From Psychroserpens luteolus (GTDB lineage Bacteria; Bacteroidota; Bacteroidia; Flavobacteriales; Flavobacteriaceae): DNA of 64,000 nucleotides. Location: contig NZ_JAHVXI010000003.1 of NCBI RefSeq assembly GCF_021032705.1, forward strand, positions 300,042-364,041. Reading direction: 5' to 3'. Below, piece after piece: positions 58,902 to 64,000 of this stretch (position 1 is its first letter; the number at the start of each line of letters is the position of its first letter). The position numbers and the translations under genes were made by a program. The notes beneath the pieces were generated by a model. The model searched no databases. It was not told the DNA's origin and saw nothing but the letters and a program-made list of their open reading frames with translations.

Positions 58902-61900
58902 CTATTTCTTTACAATAACTTTGTTATTATAGGTATTATCGGTCGTGTAAACTTTGATAATATAAGTACCTTCAGATATCCTTTTTGCCGGAATTCTTAT
59001 AGCATCATCAAGTACAAAATCAGAGACATTATCCCAACTCTGTACCTCTTGACCTAGTAGATTAATGAGTTTAACTTTTTTAACCTCAGAAAGAGACGTC
59101 GTTTTTACGAAAATTTCTTGCGTTGAATTGAAATAGGTAATCAATTGCTGATTCAAATCTTCTTCAGGTATGGATAAGGCTTCAGCAGAAAAAGCAACAT
59201 AGAAGCGATCGACATAGGTTCCTGCATCTAAAGCAATTTGGAATGTATTATTATTAATTTCAGTATACGTATCTAATAGTGCATCATAAATATAAACACT
59301 AATAGCCTCTTCAAAATTCTCTAGATCATTAAGCGAAACCTCATATGATCCTGGCATATTAACATAGACCACTAAAGGATATTGTTTAGAGTCATCAAAA
59401 TCACCTACGCCTTGCGTTGTGTAATCGCCTCCTTCAATTCTCCAGAACATATCATTAGGAAATACTGTATCAGAATTTTCAGCATCATAAGCATAATCAA
59501 CACCATCTGTAGCACCACCATTAGGAATAAACCCTAATAATAAATGCCTCACAGCGCCTTCCACAGTTGTAAAATCTAATCGTACACGTTGAACATCTGG
59601 ATTAGGATCTTGCTGTTGCGTTCTATACAGGTTAGGATTACTTGTTCTTAAGAACTCAGAATCTACAGTAGTCTCCTTTTCAAACACACGCTGACTATTC
59701 TTAAACTGGATATTACCTCCTACATTACTAGCGGTCACAAAGAATCCCTGTGATATTGGGACATAACGTCCTGGTAATTTTGTTGGTGTTCCATTACCAC
59801 TTACCAAAGGTGGTGAAACAGCTGGGTTTCCTCCTGTTAAATTATAAGTGGCGTAACCGCCTTCATAATCTTCAAGAATATGAGTGAAGTTGGATGTATA
59901 ATGTTCCCAGAAATAAAGTGTTCCATCTGTACTTTGAGATGTTCCAGGGTTCCCTCCAGGAATATTATCCAATATAAATGCGTTTGCATCTATAGCTGAT
60001 GGATACGGATTTCCTATTAAAGCTTGATTTCCAATGGTTATAGGTGTCGTAATCGTTCCGTTATTTGGTTTTCCAATAAACACATAGTTCTGTACGTCAG
60101 ACACCGGATTTCCTGCACCACTTCCTTTCATGGTAAAACTTAATCCTGTAGCGATATTGTCTGTCTGACTTAAACTTCTCCATGATGCATAACTATCAAA
60201 AGGATAGTTTTCATAGGCAAATAACCAATAGCTACTCATCGTAATAGGTGATGTAGTTCCATTAGCATCGTGTGTTCCAATCCATTGCAATGATTGAGGA
60301 TTATTAGAGTTCGTACCGTCACGTAAAACAGCATTAACGTTAAACGGAGTATTATTAGAGCTTGTATTCACTATACTCACAGGAGATCCCCAATAATTGT
60401 AGTTATACAGGTTTGCCGTTCCTTGTTGGTCACGTTCTAATCGACCTGCACTGGTAACATCTAAAACACTGCCTTCATCTTGCAATAATTGTGATTCTCC
60501 AAATAAGTCAATATCACCATCTAACTTTAAATAATGCGTAATTCGTAATGATTGTCCGTCGTTAGTCTCATCTTGAGCTGAACCCGGATCTTTAATATCT
60601 AAAACCTTATTTGGTGTGTCAGAAATAAGTCCTAAAACGATAATGTCTTTATTTCCAGAGTTGATATCATGAGACGTTTGTACAATATTCCAATCGATAG
60701 GTGTTGCTCCATCAACTCCAATACTATTTGGTGCATCCCAAACATTAAAGTTTGTCCATGTATTATCTGTTGCCCAATCTTGACCATCTACACGAGACGT
60801 ATACGGTAAAGGTGCTGTCTCTTGTTGAGCAGAAGTCATATTTCTTAACAGACCTCTAATTCCTTTATTTGCTACTAGAGTACCACAGTTCACATCCATA
60901 CGATAGTAACCATCAAGATCAGCCCAAGACAATCCTGCAATATCCAATGGTACTGCAACACCTCTAACGGCTGTATTATCCTGAATTTCTTGGTTCATCA
61001 TCTGACGAATTTGAGCAGTTGTTAACGCTGTATTCCAAATACGTAATTCATCCATCCATCCATTAAAATAATTAACAGGTCTGTTTGGTGCATTATTTGC
61101 CTGATCCATGGCTCCTGCAAAACTATTCATGTTGTTACTTGAAGGTGCAGATCCAGCGACAGGTGCACTAACTTCAATACCATCAATATATAATCTATAA
61201 CTACCATTATTATTAGTCACTGCAATATGATACCATCTATTTGTTGATATTGGATGTGCAGACTGAATTGTTCCTGCGGCATTCCAATTAAACTGAACCG
61301 TCGTACCTACAAGTCTTAAATCATAACCAGTTGCTAAATTATTAGCATCTCGTTTTGAAAATAGTGTTTGAGTACCTACTACTGATTCTGGTTTCACCCA
61401 TGTTTCAATACTGAATTGATTAGACAAATTATAATTATCCTTAAACGTAACATAATCGTCAGCTCCATCAAAATCTATTGTCGGACAACTTTGAATAACA
61501 ACTTCAACAGTATCCGAACAGCCAATTGTAGGTACTGTCCATGTTAACTGATATGTTCCTGGATCTGCTGAAAATTTAGACGTCGGACTACCAATATCTG
61601 AGAACGAATAGTTTCCGCCACATGCAGATATTTGAGTAGCTGACCATACGCCAGCTTCACCTGTTCCTGGATAAGTACCCGTTGTAAATACAGCTGGGTT
61701 AGACACACCATTAACAATGTTTTGAGCGGCAGTTAAATTATTATCATAGGCATTTAGAGTCACATCTTCTCCACATTCTCCTACCAGTTGTGTAAGATCC
61801 TCTCCTGCATAAGCTAGCGTTGCATTAACATCTATAAATTCTGTTCCTTCATTACCTACAGCTCTACAGCCATTAATTAAAGACGTCACACCATAGGTTT

Positions 61901-64000
61901 GAATACCTGGGGTTACAGGTGTTATGGTTGTCATTGCGCCTACGGTTACTACAGTTCCTGTACCATCTTCCCATTCGATTACTTCATCTACTGGTGCTTG
62001 TGGAATCGTAATTCCATCTATTGCCCATGAACTACCAACTGTAGATGTAAATGTGAACCTTACTCTTAAGTTGGTTAATCCAATATAATTAGTTAAATCG
62101 AGAGACACAGAATTCCCTGCATCTTGAAGGTCTATGGTTGGTACATTATTAGCTCCTCCTCCTAAATTTACAAAGCCTCCAGAATCACCTGGTCCACTAA
62201 AACTCATTAAGGTAACTGGATAAGTTGTACCGCCATCCACAGATAGTTCAACAATTCCCATAGCGCCTGCTTGCAAATAATATGCCGATTGAAAATCAAT
62301 ACTAGCTGATGATAAACCTAATGTGTTAAATACTGCCGTTTCAAGCGTTGTAATATTTGGTGCTCCAAAATCACCATAAGTTATAGCAAACTTACCGCCT
62401 CCTTGGTTTTTATATCGCACACCTTCAGTAATATTACTTGAATTATTGGCATTACCATTACTAATTCCTCGCCATGGTGTTGGCGATGTATTACTACCTG
62501 AAGCACTCCATCCTGAAACACCATCATTTCCATCAACTAACCAACCCGGCAAATTAGCCTGATTAAATTCTCCACCATCATTTAGCTCTGGATTAGTTGC
62601 GAACGAACTTTGAGCTTCAACAGTAATACTGGCTCCTAAACAGGTATCAAATGTATCTGGGCCTATAATCGTAGGTGGAATATCTGGTGGAATCACCACC
62701 ACTCTAACAATAGAAGAGGTTGCCTGACAAGAGCCTATTTGAACAACAGCTCTTATCAAAGTTGTTTCTAAAATATCAGCAAAATAATAGGATGTTGTCG
62801 TATTTGCGATATTTGTCCAAATCAATCCTCCATTAGTAGAAGCTTGCCAATACACGACATTACCTGTATGTCCCGATAAATTAAAGGTTGCATTTTGTGG
62901 CTCATCCGGACAAGCAGTTACTTCTACTAAATTATCTGCATCGGCAACTGTTTCTGTATTATTTAAATATCCTAATACTGTTCCTCCACTTATTGTTGGA
63001 CTCACTACTGTTACTGTTGATGTACAGATCGCAGAATTTCCATTGCCATCATCCACAGTTAGAACAATAACATTTGTTCCAATATCAGTACAATCGAACG
63101 AACTTTGTGATAAACTAAAATTGACTGTACCGCAATTATCTGTTGATCCATTATCTATTTGAGCTCCTGTAATTGAGGCCGTTCCATTGGTATTATCTAA
63201 TTGAATTGTCAAATCCTGACAAACAGGTACAGGGTCTGTTGTATCATTGATGACAACATTTTGAACGACATTAATAGCATTTCCATTTCCATCATCGAAA
63301 TTCCAAGTGATAGCAAATGAACCCTGTGTATTATAAGTCAAAGGATCGGATGTTGTTCCCGTAATCGTTCCTGAACAACCATCAGTAGTTGTTGGTACCG
63401 AAACTGTAGCACTACATTGTTCAGTAATTGTAGGTAAATTAGGAACTGCAGGTCCAGAAACATCATCAACAATCACATTTTGTGGTACGACAATCACATT
63501 ACCATTTCCATCATCAAAGGTCCAGTTGATCACAAAGGTTCCTTGGGTGTTATAAGTCAGTGCATCACTAGTGGTTCCTGTTAGCGTTCCTGAACAATTA
63601 TCACTTGTTGTTGGTGCTGTTGCTGTTGCTGAACATTCACCTGTCACATCAGCTAGTGTTGGTATGGTTGGATCTGTGACATCATCAACAATCACATTCT
63701 GTGGTACGACAATCACATTACCATTTCCATCATCAAAGGTCCAGTTAATCACAAAGGTTCCTTGGGTGTTATAAGTCAGTGCATCACTAGTGGTTCCTGT
63801 TAGCGTTCCTGAACAGTTATCACTTGTTGTTGGCGCTGTTGCTGTGGCTGAACATTCACCTGTCACATCAGCCAGTGTTGGTATGGTTGGATCTGTGACA
63901 TCATCAACAATCACATTCTGTGGTACGACAATCACATTACCATTTCCATCATCAAAGGTCCAGTTAATCACAAAGGTTCCTTGGGTGTTATAAGTCAGTG
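58902..64000 (-). CDS. Giant multidomain T9SS surface protein (5' end outside the window)
   Basis: At least 1698 residues; the frame is open at the right edge, so the N-terminus is missing. Visible parts in protein order: Ig/HYR-like repeats of 73 residues (four in the window, each with DDGNGN and a Cys pair), a divergent beta-domain, a region beginning PPTIIGPDTFDTC, a LamG/concanavalin-like domain (DFDGADDYVTFKDNYNLSNQFSIETWVKPE...WMDELRIWN), a long linker with further beta-structure, the module shared with the next gene, and a type A T9SS sorting domain (LINLLGQEVQSWD...GTYIIKVYTTDNTYNNKVIVKK). It is likely an adhesin or surface-layer-like protein used in gliding or attachment. Confidence 0.9.
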   Translation of the reverse strand, partial: LTYNTQGTFVINWTFDDGNGNVIVVPQNVIVDDVTDPTIPTLADVTGECSATATAPTTSDNCSGTLTGTTSDALTYNTQGTFVINWTFDDGNGNVIVVPQNVIVDDVTDPTIPTLADVTGECSATATAPTTSDNCSGTLTGTTSDALTYNTQGTFVINWTFDDGNGNVIVVPQNVIVDDVSGPAVPNLPTITEQCSATVSVPTTTDGCSGTITGTTSDPLTYNTQGSFAITWNFDDGNGNAINVVQNVVINDTTDPVPVCQDLTIQLDNTNGTASITGAQIDNGSTDNCGTVNFSLSQSSFDCTDIGTNVIVLTVDDGNGNSAICTSTVTVVSPTISGGTVLGYLNNTETVADADNLVEVTACPDEPQNATFNLSGHTGNVVYWQASTNGGLIWTNIANTTTSYYFADILETTLIRAVVQIGSCQATSSIVRVVVIPPDIPPTIIGPDTFDTCLGASITVEAQSSFATNPELNDGGEFNQANLPGWLVDGNDGVSGWSASGSNTSPTPWRGISNGNANNSSNITEGVRYKNQGGGKFAITYGDFGAPNITTLETAVFNTLGLSSASIDFQSAYYLQAGAMGIVELSVDGGTTYPVTLMSFSGPGDSGGFVNLGGGANNVPTIDLQDAGNSVSLDLTNYIGLTNLRVRFTFTSTVGSSWAIDGITIPQAPVDEVIEWEDGTGTVVTVGAMTTITPVTPGIQTYGVTSLINGCRAVGNEGTEFIDVNATLAYAGEDLTQLVGECGEDVTLNAYDNNLTAAQNIVNGVSNPAVFTTGTYPGTGEAGVWSATQISACGGNYSFSDIGSPTSKFSADPGTYQLTWTVPTIGCSDTVEVVIQSCPTIDFDGADDYVTFKDNYNLSNQFSIETWVKPESVVGTQTLFSKRDANNLATGYDLRLVGTTVQFNWNAAGTIQSAHPISTNRWYHIAVTNNNGSYRLYIDGIEVSAPVAGSAPSSNNMNSFAGAMDQANNAPNRPVNYFNGWMDELRIWNTALTTAQIRQMMNQEIQDNTAVRGVAVPLDIAGLSWADLDGYYRMDVNCGTLVANKGIRGLLRNMTSAQQETAPLPYTSRVDGQDWATDNTWTNFNVWDAPNSIGVDGATPIDWNIVQTSHDINSGNKDIIVLGLISDTPNKVLDIKDPGSAQDETNDGQSLRITHYLKLDGDIDLFGESQLLQDEGSVLDVTSAGRLERDQQGTANLYNYNYWGSPVSIVNTSSNNTPFNVNAVLRDGTNSNNPQSLQWIGTHDANGTTSPITMSSYWLFAYENYPFDSYASWRSLSQTDNIATGLSFTMKGSGAGNPVSDVQNYVFIGKPNNGTITTPITIGNQALIGNPYPSAIDANAFILDNIPGGNPGTSQSTDGTLYFWEHYTSNFTHILEDYEGGYATYNLTGGNPAVSPPLVSGNGTPTKLPGRYVPISQGFFVTASNVGGNIQFKNSQRVFEKETTVDSEFLRTSNPNLYRTQQQDPNPDVQRVRLDFTTVEGAVRHLLLGFIPNGGATDGVDYAYDAENSDTVFPNDMFWRIEGGDYTTQGVGDFDDSKQYPLVVYVNMPGSYEVSLNDLENFEEAISVYIYDALLDTYTEINNNTFQIALDAGTYVDRFYVAFSAEALSIPEEDLNQQLITYFNSTQEIFVKTTSLSEVKKVKLINLLGQEVQSWDNVSDFVLDDAIRIPAKRISEGTYIIKVYTTDNTYNNKVIVKK
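63322..64000 (-). repeat. 219-bp tandem repeats inside the giant gene
   Basis: Repeat unit of 219 bp (73 codons). The copies covering about 63540-63759 and 63760-63978 differ by only a few synonymous changes (for example CAA/CAG, GGT/GGC), while the copy at about 63322-63540 is clearly diverged in protein. The array continues beyond the right edge. Confidence 0.88.

Noticed and set aside
63571..63993. Two identical 67-residue frames on the plus strand
   Set aside because: They are antisense shadows of the 219-bp repeats in the giant gene; their identity only reflects repeat identity.
1..64000. CRISPR arrays, prophage genes, rRNA genes
   Set aside because: No regularly spaced short repeats, phage structural genes or rRNA sequence were seen; the only tandem repeats are in coding DNA of the giant protein.

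Overview
The window is chromosomal DNA of a low-GC marine-type member of the Flavobacteriaceae (Bacteroidota). The evidence is: type IX secretion (T9SS) C-terminal sorting domains, an STN/TonB-dependent receptor with a FecI/FecR pair, bacillithiol BshB1, HYC_CC_PP and DUF5777 proteins, promoters of the TAnnTTTG type, and very few Shine-Dalgarno sequences. All functions are read from sequence and memory of families; no search was run.

Region 1 (1-10.75 kb) is the right end of an integrated element. A tyrosine integrase, an unknown protein, an excisionase-like HTH protein and a HUH Rep protein are followed by a metal-efflux operon: HYC_CC_PP protein, CusA-type RND pump, TolC-like channel, a lipoprotein related to acetolactate decarboxylase, and an HMA-AraC regulator. 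At 10720-10742 lies the 3' end of a tRNA-Ser-like gene followed by its terminator, without the tRNA body. This suggests the element entered a tRNA and continues beyond the left edge.

Region 2 (10.9-21 kb) holds a Crp/Fnr regulator, an operon of a YgaP-like protein, a T9SS protein, two c-type cytochromes and a DUF5777 barrel, two acidic repeat lipoproteins, and a sigma/anti-sigma/TonB-receptor unit.

Region 3 (21-49.5 kb) is a stress or low-energy island: D-lactate dehydrogenase, MlaEFD-type lipid transport, GerW/DUF2953 pair, pyridoxamine-oxidase-like protein, CDP-alcohol phosphatidyltransferase, site-2 protease with CBS domains, HlyD/ABC exporter, six universal stress proteins, a possible baeRF protein, ATP-cone/Mrr nuclease, MBL/beta-CASP RNase and Hsp20. 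In its middle sit a PAS-LOV-PAS histidine kinase and a response regulator fused to a Crp-type DNA-binding module.

The main result: 17 promoters between 13.75 and 49.5 kb carry the 12-bp palindrome TGA-N6-TCA (mostly TGAT-N4-ATCA, the CRP/FNR family core). In 15 of the 17 exactly 23 bp separate it from a TAnnTTTR-like -7 box, which places the operator near -42. These promoters serve the cytochrome operon, the sigma unit, lactate dehydrogenase, the USPs, Hsp20, the protease/ABC operon, a 22-residue peptide gene, a 50-residue membrane protein gene and one apparently non-coding unit (candidate small RNA, about 39255-39335). This looks like one regulon run by the Crp-fused response regulator and/or the nearby Crp/Fnr protein, with blue light and possibly a heme ligand as inputs. 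Its gene content resembles the mycobacterial DosR dormancy regulon.

Region 4 (49.6-64 kb) holds housekeeping and surface genes: DUF3108 protein, two M28 peptidases, a sterol-desaturase-like protein, tRNA-His, bshB1, rlmF, a trans-sulfuration enzyme, and two T9SS proteins. The second is a giant multidomain protein with 219-bp tandem repeats that runs off the right edge.
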